Assembly (NCBI GenBank): GCA_029204225.1
Contig: CM055102.1
Span: forward strand, 31,676,607 to 31,740,606
Length of the DNA: 64,000 nt
Direction of reading: 5' to 3'
Source of the DNA: Diphasiastrum complanatum
Taxonomy: Eukaryota; Streptophyta; Lycopodiopsida; Lycopodiales; Lycopodiaceae
Shown: one piece after another, positions 27,301 to 38,039 of the stretch
How positions within the stretch are numbered: the stretch's first letter is position 1
Layout of the letters: each line of letters starts with the position of its first letter
Program-made: the position numbers and the translations under genes
The notes under the pieces: model-generated
Told to the model about the DNA's origin: nothing
The model's database searches: none
The model's input: only the letters and a program-made list of their open reading frames with translations

Positions 27301-27695
27301 GCAGAAAGTCTGATAGTTGAAAACTCCGCAGCTACCTCTTCATCATTGCTGTCTTCCTTTTCACTTCCATTGCTGGGAAGCGCTTTCACTCCAACCCTAG
27401 ATGCAGCAGCAGCATCCTCGCCATCTGCTGAACACACCTCTGCAGCACTAATGTGTGGATGATACTGGGCCTCCTCGTCTAAACCGCCACTCATGATAAT
27501 AATATGGGGCAGATAGCAAGGGGCTTTCTCGCCTACCTCGTCGGCGGCGAACAACTCCTCGTAGCTCTCAGAAATGGCTTCAAAACTCCGTGTGGCATCA
27601 GCAGCAGCGTCAGGGTCTGAATTAGAACCTCTCAAGGCTTTGCCACCGCCCCCGGAAGAAGAAGAAGAAGAAGACATAAACGAGAATGCAATCAA
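7652..27695 (-). CDS. MON1: Vacuolar fusion protein MON1 (SAND family), 14 exons
   Basis: With CCZ1, MON1 forms the guanine-nucleotide exchange factor that activates Rab7 on late endosomes and drives the Rab5-to-Rab7 switch and vacuole fusion (family knowledge). Exons on the minus strand: 27695-27072, 22651-22572, 22428-22357, 22201-22162, 21842-21741, 20022-19901, 17292-17160, 15940-15849, 14525-14444, 14230-14166, 9809-9492, 9286-9195, 8758-8694, 7780-7652. Every intron is GT..AG, the phases agree, and the lengths sum to 2016 nt (671 aa plus stop). The first about 200 residues are a Ser/Gly/acidic leader. Longin-type domains follow, with family landmarks '[18 protein letters not shown]' (196-214), '[18 protein letters not shown]' (325-342), '[11 protein letters not shown]' (426-436), '[13 protein letters not shown]' (near 541-553) and '[15 protein letters not shown]' (615-629). 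A second ATG at 27677, before a Ser run, may be the real start. The intact frame suggests a functional gene. Confidence 0.96.
8085..8378. repeat. Direct repeat, 210-bp period, in MON1 intron 13
   Basis: The block 'catgcaggacttgtttaaatg ... acaacatggtcaatattccccc' at about 8085-8168 recurs with about 85-90 percent identity at about 8295-8378. It is non-coding and was probably created by a local duplication. Confidence 0.75.
9127..9192 (+). repeat. (GA)33 microsatellite at a MON1 splice donor
   Basis: A pure GA run of about 66 bp. On the MON1 (minus) strand it is (TC)n and begins just inside intron 12: exon 12 ends at 9195, and the intron reads gtt followed by the CT run. Confidence 0.95.
10030..10410. 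mobile_element. GAACCGT-rich inverted-repeat element (MITE-like)
   Basis: In MON1 intron 10, clusters of GGTTC/GAACC inverted motifs occur at both ends (10050-10135 and 10320-10405: ACCGTGG, TACCACGGTTC, GTGGTACGGTTC, GAGAACCGTACGGTTCTC). They bracket about 190 bp of AT-rich spacer. No ORF. This is the architecture of a small non-autonomous element, but I did not find a clear target-site duplication. Confidence 0.5.
10680..11595 (+). mobile_element. LINE reverse transcriptase fragment (N-terminal to motif B)
   Basis: Broken frames give non-LTR RT blocks in order: '[20 protein letters not shown]' (11000-11060), '[16 protein letters not shown]' (11312-11360), motif A '[10 protein letters not shown]' (11400-11430) and motif B '[11 protein letters not shown]' (11557-11590). 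The sequence stops just after motif B, before the catalytic YxDD, and passes straight into LINE ORF1 sequence. Antisense to MON1, in intron 10. Frameshifts and stops before 11390 make it a pseudogene. Confidence 0.85.
11596..12765 (+). mobile_element. LINE ORF1 plus partial endonuclease (L1-like)
   Basis: The frame at 11596-12300 encodes a coiled coil ('[14 protein letters not shown]', '[20 protein letters not shown]') and an RRM-like region with '[17 protein letters not shown]' and '[14 protein letters not shown]'. A C-terminal domain with '[16 protein letters not shown]' and '[15 protein letters not shown]' follows. This is the coiled coil-RRM-CTD layout of L1-type ORF1 RNA-binding proteins. 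After a frame change the EEP endonuclease follows: '[18 protein letters not shown]', '[16 protein letters not shown]', 'YRWDSVYRP', and the GDFN motif in '[12 protein letters not shown]' at about 12635-12670. The endonuclease is cut off at 12765. The element has no intact full frame. Confidence 0.85.
12766..12858 (-). mobile_element. Family X fragment between two LINE pieces
   Basis: These about 93 bases are close (about 80-85 percent by eye) to 31562-31672 in family X copy A, in the same orientation. On the minus strand both encode the block ending 'NNHxNIDLWVDG'. The LINE endonuclease sequence ends exactly where this starts, and a second LINE ORF1 starts where it ends. Confidence 0.6.
12859..13890 (+). 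mobile_element. Second LINE ORF1 copy, frameshifted
   Basis: An N-terminal Pro/Ser-rich region (12860-13130) leads into a coiled coil (13129-13440, '[16 protein letters not shown]', '[10 protein letters not shown]'). The frame shifts near 13445, and the RRM and C-terminal domains continue: '[20 protein letters not shown]', '[19 protein letters not shown]', '[15 protein letters not shown]', '[14 protein letters not shown]', ending at a stop at 13871. It is clearly related to the ORF1 at 11596 but only about half identical, so it is a different LINE subfamily, not a duplicate. It is antisense within MON1 intron 10. Confidence 0.85.
14055..14145 (+). repeat. (CT)n-(CA)n microsatellite in MON1 intron 10
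   Basis: About 35 CT units run directly into about 11 CA units. On the MON1 strand the tract begins about 20 bases after the donor of exon 10 (exon end at 14166). Confidence 0.95.
15254..15405. repeat. Tandem duplication (about 80 bp) in MON1 intron 8
   Basis: 'tgcattgtgattcctagttgaag ... gttatgtagaatacaatgatg' is followed by a second, slightly diverged copy 'tgcattgttatttctagttgaag ... gttatgtggaatacaatggtg'. Non-coding. Confidence 0.7.
18487..19600 (+). mobile_element. LINE reverse transcriptase C-terminus with CCHC tail
   Basis: The frame opens with the RT thumb region ('[14 protein letters not shown]', '[11 protein letters not shown]', '[14 protein letters not shown]'). It changes frame near 18800 ('[20 protein letters not shown]') and again near 18905, and resumes at 19019-19560. 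There it holds the non-LTR tail finger C-x2-C-x9-H-x4-C ('[15 protein letters not shown]' then 'LFRC') flanked by 'GIPREQRL' and 'PAYYEIRG'. The catalytic part of RT is missing. It lies in MON1 intron 6, antisense to the gene, and could be the 3' half of the same LINE family as 10680-13890. Confidence 0.85.
20659..20674 (+). repeat. Poly(C) run
   Basis: About 16 C residues followed by GGGG, in MON1 intron 5. Confidence 0.7.
24356..24394 (+). repeat. (GT)n microsatellite followed by telomere-like CCCTAACCCTAA
   Basis: About 19 GT units, then 'aaaccctaaccctaatctcc', which contains one and a half plant telomere units. In MON1 intron 1. The telomere-like part is too short to be called an interstitial telomere. 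Confidence 0.85.
24610..25370. repeat. Minisatellite CTCGTTACCTCCTGCTCCT block with TTCGAA-rich flanks
   Basis: Within MON1 intron 1, a GC-rich island holds about seven imperfect repeats of 'ctcgttacctcctgctcctcg' (24757-24905), then a doubled 'cccgaaggttcccagatttccgc' (24905-24950), then GA and GT runs (24960-25125). Its two edges both carry TTCGAA/ACGGTTCGAA motifs (24630-24720 and 25325-25360), hinting at one inserted element. Its base composition differs sharply from the AT-rich intron around it. Confidence 0.55.
26838..27035. repeat. Direct repeat beside MON1 exon 1
   Basis: 'ggcactaacactagttgcaattggcatgtttcaaa' at about 26846 is repeated as 'ggctctaacactatttgtaattggcatgtttcaaa' at about 26991, a period of about 145 bp. 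It lies in intron 1, close to the exon 1 donor at 27071. Confidence 0.7.
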
Positions 27696-28520
27696 GATTG
27701 GCTATCAAAACTAGGTTTCGTCCATTCTTGTGGTTGCATCCTCCTCGCTTCTGCTGCTTGATTCTTTCTAACGCAGGCGGTTGAGCATGGAATCCATCCC
27801 TTCATGCATGTATCAGTCGATCGGGTGGTTGAAGAAGAGATTAAATCTCATCGCGATTATTATCTATAGCAGCTGAGATGGATGAGGAATGGATGAGTAC
27901 GTTGGTAGCATAAGATTTCTGTATGCCGATAGAGCTGACTGCAAAGGGGGGTCATTCCGTTGGGTCTTGCTGCCACCCTGCGCCTCCCTGTCTCGTCCCC
28001 GTGGCCTCCCTCATCCCCCATGCATCGCTCTCCTCTCCATGTCCATGGCATCCCTCATGCCCTGCCCATGGCACCCTCTCAGTTCGTGGCAGCCATCCCC
28101 TGGTGGTCATCAGTCGCCCTCGCCCTACAGCCCACAATCGTTGCAGGCTGCCCACTCCCCCACAGCCAAAAAAAACATGCTGCAAAGTTCCCCCAAAAAA
28201 AATGCATGTGCCTTCCACATCTAGATTTCAACTTTATGCATTTTATACATCATCTATTGAAGTGACTTCTTTATTGAACCCACCCAATCATGTACATCTA
28301 TAGAGAATTGAGGGAATCTATATGTGATGAAATATTTGGTGTTCATACCTTGATTAGTGTGTGTGTTAGCTTTGAAACCAATATTGTCATTATCATGAAA
28401 ACAAATTGTTTGTATTTACTAGATGATGGCAAACAATAACTAATGTGAAGCTTTTTAACCTCAAGTTTTTTTATTCAATTTTTATTTTAGACTTCTAACA
28501 CATCTAGGTAATATGACGTT
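27696..28520. promoter_or_regulatory. Upstream region of MON1, no gene
   Basis: The 5' flank of MON1, with a GC-rich, C-rich stretch at 27945-28160 on the plus strand that gives long but unsupported frames in three phases. It presumably contains the MON1 promoter and 5' leader. I could not pick a defensible TATA box or start site. Confidence 0.4.
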
Positions 28521-28535
28521 TCCAAATGTGAACTG

Positions 28536-29452
28536 GTGAGCCGATCATGCAATGGAAGTACTATTTCAATGATGGAGAAAACTCATGGAGTGAACGGTGT
28601 TTTCTTTGAGAGACCTTTAGCAGGACATATGTTCTTAGCTAGCAATGAAATTCTCTCCGAACAAATGGATTACTTTATTTCCCTTTTATTTTCCACCTTC
28701 GATATAGATAAGTTAGTTTATGTGATCATTTTGATAAATTTAGTCATGTTATTACTACCCCTCTCATAGATATAGACAATTGTAGTTTTGTTCATTTTTC
28801 AGATTTTGTACATTCCCAACCTTCTCTCAAACAAAAGCACAATAGGAAATTTTGAAATTACATGAGAGCTTTAAAAAAATTACAAAATGTAGTATTTACA
28901 ATAAAAAAATGTCATCTTCCAATAAAAGACATGGCATTTATTTATTTTATCTCTGTTGAAGTACCAGAAGATGAGCCCGCTGGTTCATCTTCATTAGGTT
29001 TACCTACTATCCTTTCATATGTTCCAATGGATGTAGATGAAGATGACATAGGTATAGGTGTTGATTTTGAAGCTGAAATGGCTTCTGAATTTGAGCAGAC
29101 TACTTGTTGCTCAATAATTTTGTCTGATTGTAAATCTTTGAAAACTCCTTTTAAAGGGAAAACTTTACTGGATCTTCCTGTATATATTATAAATAATGAT
29201 AGTTATATATCGTTCAATGATATTGAAGATGTTTTTGATTTGAGAGAAGATGAAATCTTCTCAGTTTTTTCAAAAGAATTGTTAGAATTTTCAGACATTA
29301 TTGATTATGATTATGATGATCTCGAGGCCGAGATTGATATTGTGAAGGATGGAAAATGGAAATCTAGCAAGGAGGCATTGGATGCCATGACGAAAAAATA
29401 CAAAGCTTATTTTGAAACCTTGGCGAGTGAAGAAGAATTTTTGGAGTTTTAG
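28536..29452 (+). CDS. Family X companion ORF, copy A
   Basis: The main open frame is 28862-29452, preceded by a shorter frame at 28536-28769. Its product is acidic and unrecognised: 'ISVEVPEDEPAGSSSLGLP', then 'VDEDDIGIGVDFEAEM', then a Lys-rich end 'KWKSSKEALDAMTKKYKAY' and a stop. The 'VEVPEDE' block and the Cys/hydrophobic stretch before it ('CHLPIKDMAFIYF') line up with 'VQIPDDE' and 'CVEYQTGFILFL' of the plus-strand ORF at 63317-63643, so it is a repeated family. It converges on the minus-strand family X gene, whose last block ends near 29624. Function unknown; probably a second element-encoded protein. Confidence 0.4.
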
Positions 29453-29623
29453 AAAATGTATCCACCAAGGATTTGTCATGAACTAGTCTAGTGGTGGCCA
29501 CGACATTACAACAAAAAATAACGATTATCTTGTAAGTTGAGACCTTATACTTTAGTTATTGTTCTATTTTTTGTAATTGTGATTTTTACCTTTCAATCTA
29601 AATATATCTTTTATTACTCTTCT

Positions 29624-31890
29624 TTACAGAATAACATCGAAGTAGATTTCTTTGCTATAAGACGAGGAGGTCTTCACGAGGGATCGGGAGTTGTTGGGGG
29701 CACAAGGATGCATCTCTTGTCTATTATTTGAAGAATTTTGTAAATAATGAAATTCGTATATATCATACAAGTTATTTTCAATGGTGAAATTCCCTTTATG
29801 TAATTCTACGTTTGAAAGAACTTCTTTCAACCTCTTAATAGCTGATTTAGTCAGACTCCGGTTTTGTATTCCATGCAAAATATGCAGATAAATAAGTTTT
29901 TCAATAATACGAACCTCAGCATTCAATGTGCATATGTGAACATGTTTTAATGGAATTGGCAGCACACTTTTCATATTTGGATCTTCTGCTTCTCGTGTTG
30001 TGGGCCAATGTTTGGTCGTCCCAAATTCATATTGTAGCAATCCTTGATGCAATAAAGACATGGATGCTTTGATGTAGCCCCATGAGAGACATTATACATA
30101 CCTTTCAATGTTTTCAAATCGCTTGCAAGGTGCCATTGAATTTGAAAACTTCCATGGTTTTCGACTGTAATTTTTTTACTTTTTAAACGTCTCTTTATAA
30201 TCTCACCATCATTTGTATGTGAAAATATCCATAAAAGTATTTTATGGTCCTCTTTCAAGACCTATAGAGAAGCAAGTAATGCATCACATGTTAATAATAA
30301 AAGACAATGTATTCAATGTTAATAATGATACTTAAAAATAAAACTGAAAACTGAAAAATATACCTAGAATGCAGCCAACCACCATATGTGATTTTCCAAT
30401 TGAACACTAAACGTTTGATCATTGGTATCTGAAATTTTGTTCATCAAAGTGACACTCGTTCCAATTTTTGACTTTTGATGATTTTGGATTCATCTAATTT
30501 CATTACAATAATAATCTTTCCATTTACTTGATGTTCATCTAGTTTATAGAATCGAATAATGTATTTTAGAACATTTTCAAACAAAATATCATTGCAATTG
30601 TTGTAATTGAGCTCACCACTTTCTGATTTGTATAAATCAGTTATATGAAGTGGTTGGTCAACTACTTTGAACATCCCGTCATTATAATAATTTCTTGCTA
30701 ATCTTACCCGATATGGACGAGGAAGATAAATTTCTTAACCATCACTTGAGAAAAAGCATTTCTGCTTATTCCAGAATCATCACATGCACTTGTATCACAT
30801 TTTCATCCAAGTAAGTTTGAACCTTATTCAAAACAATCTATGCAATTTTTTTTTTCATTTTTTCGAATCGAGCATTTTTCATCATTGTCTTTGCTGACTT
30901 TTTTGATAGAACATGGCTTAAAGATTCTCCAATGCATGAACGATCTGTTAAATAGTTCTTTTCCACCAAACATGATATGCAACAAACATATAAAACTCAA
31001 ATTATGTTTAATAAATTGATAATGCATATTATCAAATGCAAATTAAACTTAAATGACAAATACAAATAAAATAAACTTTATAAGAAAACATATTTGACTA
31101 TTCGAATCCTTTTCTTCTGATTGCTACTATGTGTAGATAAGTCATCAATATTCTTGACTCTCTTTCTTTTCCTTTTCATCATTGTCTTTTTGATAACGTG
31201 TACATCAACAATAGAATTTAAACTGTCGGATCGCAACTTTTTCAAGGATTCTAGCATATCTTGGTTTGAGCCCCGAAGACTAATGACTGTAGCATTCAAT
31301 TCTGATATAAAATGCTTGAATGCAATGTTTTCATCACTAGTGTACATAATGAAACAATTGTTGATTAGCACATTGCAATTGTTGATTAGCAAACTGTACT
31401 TGTTGATTAAGGCAAGATACGCTATGTATTATAATATCACGCAACCTTTGACAATATCCAAGTAATCCGCTATGTCTTTCACATACAAAATTGAGAAGAT
31501 GAGTTATGGATTTGAAATCTGGACACAAATTGGTAGTTGGATCTCTAGGATAAATTGATCCATCCACTCACAAATCTATATTCTTATGATTATTCATTTT
31601 CAATTCTCTAACTATTGCATCAACATTCTCTATAGCTTTCCATTTTTTTAAATAAAAATGGAGTACATTCGATAGGAAGTGCAATATGCAAATGGAACAT
31701 TGTCATTGTTGAAAGCTACAATACGTAAATGCTTCAAACTAAAATAAGTCAAACTGAATAGATCTAGCATACCTTACTTTTGTAATGTCTATGTCGTGCT
31801 GAAAATTGTCCGCTCTCATATTTTATCTTTAAGCATACAAAGACTTCAAAAGTGCTCATAGTACTCTCGCTTCAGTTTTTGCAGTGAGCA
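29624..31890 (-). mobile_element. Family X transposase-like gene, copy A (broken)
   Basis: Minus-strand blocks in order: a first piece ending 'NFQHDIDITK' before a GTAAG donor (31885-31778); 'NNHKNIDL.VDGSIYPRDP' and 'GLLGYCQRL' (31600-31440); a coiled-coil and basic segment 'MMKRKRKRVKNIDDLS' (31340-31130); 'YLPRPYRVRLARNYYNDG' and 'VVDQPLHITDLYKSESGE' (30720-30600). Next come 'IIIVMKLDESKIIKSQK' (30520-30460), 'MKEDHKILLWIFSHTND' (30258-30200), 'GSFQIQWHLASDLKTLKG' and 'VSHGATSKHPCLYC' (30160-30050), and 'HVHICTLNAEVRIIEKLIYL' (29950-29880). All but one block also appear in copy B. Introns appear to separate blocks. I do not recognise a named family; a Cys pair after a Gly-Ala-Lys-His turn is reminiscent of DDE transposases with zinc inserts. 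Stops and frame changes show it is dead. Confidence 0.55.
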
Positions 31891-32500
31891 CACCAAGATT
31901 TACAATGATACTCTTAAAGCTCTAGTCTTGAATTTTGAAACGAACATGTAGAGAAGTTATTATATCTCATGCTTAGCTAATTAATGTCTGAAGTTAACCA
32001 TAGTAGTTAAACGTCGGGCAAGGCCGGAAACGATGAGGCATTAAGTTAGAGGCATAGATCACGAGGTGAAAATCATGAACTACATCATGATGAGAGGTGC
32101 AAATTTAGGGGTCCAATCATGATGTAGAAAGTCAATAAAGTTAAAATTCTGATAACATCTAGTGCAGTATGCAGATCACATCAATCAATCACCATAGCCA
32201 CTTCTCACAAGCTCTCAAAGATGGCACAACAAACATTATAGATTAAAAGAGAAAACTATATATATACCAAAAGCCCCAACATGCATGGGCTCGACAAGTG
32301 TCAACACACTAAAATAGGCACCTCTTTGATTAATAGGCCCAACATAGGCTAAAAGACTGACAAACTCAGGACATGCTCCTGAGTATAGCAAATGCCGTCA
32401 AAAATATATTGTACATGCTAATTTTCCTACGTGTGGCTACTTGGCTAACCCAAGTAGATGACTACGAGACTAGTGCCCGACTGATATGACGATAGTGGGT

Positions 32501-33047
32501 TGTGAGAGATTTCAACTAGTTTAGTCAAAATTGCTACATTTGTTTATATGGCATTTGAGGCCAATTTCATATTAGACTTAGAGTTTGACTTTACAAACTT
32601 ATATTAGTCTAAAAGCATTTGAATAAACACTTTTTGAAAGTGTGGGAAATCATATTAGACAAGTTTTAGTAGATTCAAATTTGAGTAGTAGAGACATTGA
32701 ATCTAGTCACAATAATAGTAGGGTTTTCTATCATGGAGAGAAACCAAAGTTTAAACTTAGGTTTGGACATGTTATAAAAGGTTGTAACTCGTGGGAAGAG
32801 AGGATACTCTTTCTCTCTTATCTCATTCATGCTTATACATGGTTTGCTTGGGTTCTACTATCCATTGGTGCACTATACTTGTGATATCTTGCAATTCTAT
32901 GTGTAGATCAAGATCTATTAGAGTTTGCATTTCATTCTTAGTGTAGATGCTAATTTTTCTACATTGGCAAGATTGGTGAGTTGCTTGTTTTTCTAACCAA
33001 AGATCAATTTGTAGATTTGGATCTTAATGAATCTCAAATATATCACA
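32501..33047 (+). repeat. 5' LTR of the 32501 copia element
   Basis: Starts TGTGAGAGATTTC and ends ATATATCACA directly before the PBS. It matches the 3' LTR throughout except for a short CT stretch (about 12 bases here) and one block absent here. Confidence 0.85.
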
Positions 33048-33752
33048 CGGTATCAGAGCTTGTATTTTAGGTTATGAAAAAAGCAATCACACCTATCAAT
33101 GATTTGGAGAAGGTATCAATGCTAGAGCATGCTAGATTGGATTCTACACCAAAATCGAGTTTCCTGCATATGTAGATTGAATCTTTTGTAGATCAAAACT
33201 CTATTTAGGATTATATTCTTGTTCAATTTCGATTTCATACATTATATACTAAAAATGGCCAATTTTTAGAGCATTGGAAAAGCCTCAGTGGTGGCTACAA
33301 GATTGCATATCAAGTTATTGGCAATTGCATGTAGAATTTGAAATAATCAATTTTTTGTGATTTTGTCAAAGCTCTAATTTTGATTGGATCTCTAGATTGT
33401 GATTACTGAACTTCATTTGAGTGTGTTTCAATCTTAGGAAGTGGCAAGAATCATCAGATTGAGGATAGATCAGAGGTTGATCAAGATTTCACTATACCAT
33501 GTGTTGATTTGCTTGGTATAAGTGCTAGAAGAGAATTGAGAAGTTTCATATATTTGTGATTTCCTTTTGAAAACATTTGTTGTTGTCCAAAGGAGTACGT
33601 TGTGCATTGAAACAGGTCGAAAGAGAGGATTGGGTCAGTGGTCTTTACAAAAAGGGTAAGCAGCTTCTAAAAATTATTTTGCTTTCCTCACCTCTTTTGA
33701 TGAACCTACATGTGTAGATGAAGCAAGGGACAAAGAGTAGTGGATCCATGCA

Positions 33753-35235
33753 ATGAATCTTGAATATCAAGCTCTTATGAAGAATGGAACATGGAGGTTG
33801 GTGGAGTTACCTAAGGACAAGAAAGCTATTGGATGCAAATGGATCTTCAAAGTGAAGACAAACCAAGATGGATCTATCAACAAGTACAAGGAAATGTTGG
33901 TGGCAAAAGGATATGCTCAAGAACATGGTATTGACTATGATGAAACCTTTACACCCGTGGCAAAGATGTTGAGTATTTGGGTCATCATTTCTCTTGCTAC
34001 TCTTTATGGATGGGATCTATGGCAATTGGATATTACAAATGTATTTTTGAATGGTGATCTTGAGGAGGAAGTGTACATGGAGCAACTCGAGAGCTACATT
34101 TCTTCTACAAAGCCAAAGCATGTGTGGTTAACTCAAAAGAGTTTGTATGGCCTTAAGCAAGTACCAAGGAGTTGGTATGCTAAGCTTAGCACCTTTTTCT
34201 ATCTCAAGGCTTGTTATGAGTGAGTATGATCATTCACTTTATTATAGGTTTGCTGAAAATGATGTTACCATCTTGCTAATCTATGTGGATGATATCATCT
34301 TGAGTGGTGAAAACAATCAAGATGTGGAGGATATCAAGAGTGCTCTTAAAAAGGAATTTGAGGTGCATGATCTTGGTCACTTGCATTACATCTTAGGAAT
34401 AGAGGTGATTAGATCTTATCAAGCAACTTTCATTTGTCAAGAGAAGTATGCTAATTCTATTCTAGAAAGATTTCATATGGTAGATGCAAAAGCTTGTGAT
34501 ACACCAATAGAGTCTCATGTAAAGCTAATTATAAGAGGTAATGAAAGATCCTTCAAAGACATTACTCTCTATAGGAAACTAGTTGGTTCACTCATCTATC
34601 TAACCATTACTAGACCAGATCTAAGCTATTGTGTTGAAAGATTGAGTCAATTCATACATGATCCTAGTGAGGAGCATTGGAAGCTAGGAAAATGAGTTTT
34701 GAGGTATATCATGAGAACTCGAGATTTTGGCATATTGTATGAGAGATCATCATCTAACTTGTTTGGATTTTCAGATTCGGACTATGCTGGAGATACAATG
34801 GATAGGAAATCCATAAGTGCTTATTGTATTTTCATAGGTGATGGAGCTATATCATGGATGTCAAAGAAACAAGCCACTATCTCATTGTCATCTAGTGAGG
34901 TCGAGTACAAAGCACTTACACATTGCACAAAGGAGATTATATGGATCAAGAGGATGATCAAGGATCTTCACTTGATGGACTTTCTAGAGAGTCCAATCAT
35001 CTTTTGTGACAACCTATTAGCCCAAAAGTTGGCAACCAATCCTATCTTTCATGCTAGGAGCAAGCATATTGAGGTGGCATATCACTTTGTGAGGGAGCAA
35101 GTCATGTCAAAGGAGGTGGACCCTCAACATGTTTCTTCAAGGGAATGTGTAGCTGATATCTTCACCAAAGCATTGGGAAAGGACTTGTTTATGAGCATAG
35201 GACATCACTTGGAGTGTTATCAAAATCCATGCTAA
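33753..35235 (+). pseudogene. Copia reverse transcriptase and RNase H
   Basis: The RT opens with 'WRLVELPKDKKAIGCKWIFK' and 'YDETFTPVAKM'. It carries the copia motifs 'LDITNVFLNGDLEEEVYM' and 'SLYGLKQVPRSWYAKL', and the catalytic 'YVDDIIL' (about 34280-34300) is intact. RNase H follows, with 'GFSDSDYAGD', 'SLSSSEVEYKAL' and 'ARSKHIEVAYHFVRE', ending at 35235. A frameshift at about 34195 (a T-run) and an in-frame TGA at 34693-34695 break the frame. N-terminal gag, protease and integrase are missing upstream (33048-33750 is non-coding). Confidence 0.9.
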
Positions 35236-35251
35236 AACTAGTTGAAGAGGG

Positions 35252-35981
<730 letters not shown>

Positions 35982-36119
35982 GGGTCACATTCCGATCACT
36001 ACTGAAAACAATAAGCTGACTAACTGTACATTTATTACAGTATCACATTTGAAGCTTATAATAATGAATCAGATCAAAACTGATTTCTAACTAATAAATA
36101 AGGTTTAATCATTCTAGAG

Positions 36120-36780
36120 CATTTACTTATGCTAGATCTCATGCTACTACTATGTGGTAGAGCTCTCTTATTGTACATACAAGTTTTTGTGGAGAAATCT
36201 ATGTGATACACCTTGTTTTTCCTCACATTCTCTCTCTACTTGCGGGCTCACTCACTTTCTCTCTCTACCCGAGAGTAGGCTATTTCTCTCTCTCTAAAAG
36301 CATGTTGAGAACTTAGTTAGATTCATGATTTTTCACCTACACATATTCTCAGATTCATAGTTCAATGTTTCAAATTTTGGCTTGCACATAGCGAATGGCG
36401 TGCGAAGGATTTCAGATCATTCAAGATCCAATCCATATCCTTGATCTTTGGTTACAATAAGGAACAAACCAACAATCCTGCCAATGTAGAAAAATCAGCA
36501 TCTACATACAAAATGAGATGCAAGTTCTAAGAGATACTGATTAAACATGAACCAAAACATAAAATATGGTTGCTTTCATGTACTTTGATTTCTTTGAGTG
36601 CCAATTGAATGTGGATTCATTATGCATGAAATTGTGCTCTTGCCTTGGAATTAATCTAGGAAGATTGTAGGATACAATCTAGGATCTGGTTGATAGATCT
36701 ATGTGCACTCACAAATTACCTTAAAAGATCATTGTGGGTGGTGGGCAGGTCTTCACATGTGTGAAACCTTCACATGATTG
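36120..36780 (+). repeat. LTR-like fragment related to the 45038 family
   Basis: Shares short, collinear blocks with the 47511-48240 LTR: 'tttctctctctacccgag', 'attgtgctcttgcctt', and near the end 'ggtggtgggcaggtcttcacatgtgtgaaacc' against 'gtgtggtgaagttcacacgtgctaaaaacc'. Probably an old LTR of a related copia element; borders uncertain. Confidence 0.35.
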
Positions 36781-37239
36781 ACACACTTACGCCTTTCATA
36801 TTTCTCACATGATTGATGTACTTATTTTATTATTGTCATGACAATGAATCAACCCAAGCATATGGAGTAATTTGAAACCATGTATTGGCACACAATACAT
36901 ATTTGCTTTTAGGAAGTGATTACCACTAAGTCTTGACAAAGTATGCTTGAAATGATAGATTGTTGTCATCCATTCCATCAACATATGATCTTCATCATAC
37001 AGTTTGGATTCCTTTTCCTGAAGATATATAATATCTTTGAGCGACAAATGTGACTTTAAGTTAGGGTTTATCTCATCATTTTAGCATTTACACATTTGGA
37101 AATTAGTAGTACTCCATATGATATATTTCATCTCTTCACATATATTTTATCTCTTCACAAATATTTCATATAGAAAATCCATTTCCTTTCCAAAGACTCC
37201 ATATGATAAAACTCAAGTTTAAGTTTTGTCCAATGTGGG

Positions 37240-37660
37240 ATTGGAGGCTACATGTGTTAATTAGGATTAGAAATGACAAGTTGTCACTATATGCTTGATG
37301 AAGAGCTCATTGTAATAACTTTTTGGAAGATAGAATTTTTGAGTGTCAAATTCTTTGAAGTAGAAACCCGAGAGCAAGGATTTTTTCTCTCTCTCTAGAA
37401 TCCCTAGTTGTATTATCAATTTTGGTTAAGGCTAATGCAAACACTTAGTTGTTTCACATGTGTAATTGATATGTGCTTGATTTTGATAAACGATCTCGCT
37501 TTATGTACTTGAGCTCTTGCCCAAGATCCAAAGCTAATTAGATTGCCATCTAAAATTTGAGTTTGTCCATCATGGCTTTGATAGTGTGCAATTTCGCATG
37601 CATGTAGATCTTTTCATGATCCTTAAATGCAAGTTTTAATATGGTATCAAAGATAGATCC
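37240..37660 (+). repeat. LTR-like end followed by a PBS-like site
   Basis: AT-rich, LTR-like sequence ('acccgagagcaagg', 'ttctctctctctag') leads into 'tatggtatcaaagatag' at 37640-37656, a form of the tRNA-Met primer site. No paired LTR was found. The gypsy fragment further on belongs to another family. Confidence 0.35.
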
Positions 37661-38039
37661 ATGCATGCTTGATAGTAGATCATTTCAATCAAAGTTTTGA
37701 GTGAAAAAAAATCAAGATTCTGAGGTCTTCTAGGATCTTGATTGGTTTATAGCTTCTAACAAATCTAAAATTGCTATCTTTGGGCAGTTTTTGGATCAAA
37801 TAAGTACCATTTGCCGTATGGAATGCTCAAAGGCCATGTAGTATCCATCCACTTTGAATTCGTGAAAAAATCTTGTTATTGATCCATTGTCTCCAAACGT
37901 CCATTGTACTGGGAGAATAGTTAACACCCACTCAGTTCAAAAAACTATGTGCATTATTGGGGGAATAGAATGATTGCTTCGCTTGGAATTACAGTGGTCT
38001 GAAGGGTATACCACCAACAGTAGTCCAACACACCATACT

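Noticed and set aside
27889..28303. Several overlapping open frames of 60-126 codons on both strands
   Set aside because: They arise from one C-rich/GC-biased stretch that is open in many phases, with no family motif and no splice support. It is the MON1 upstream region.
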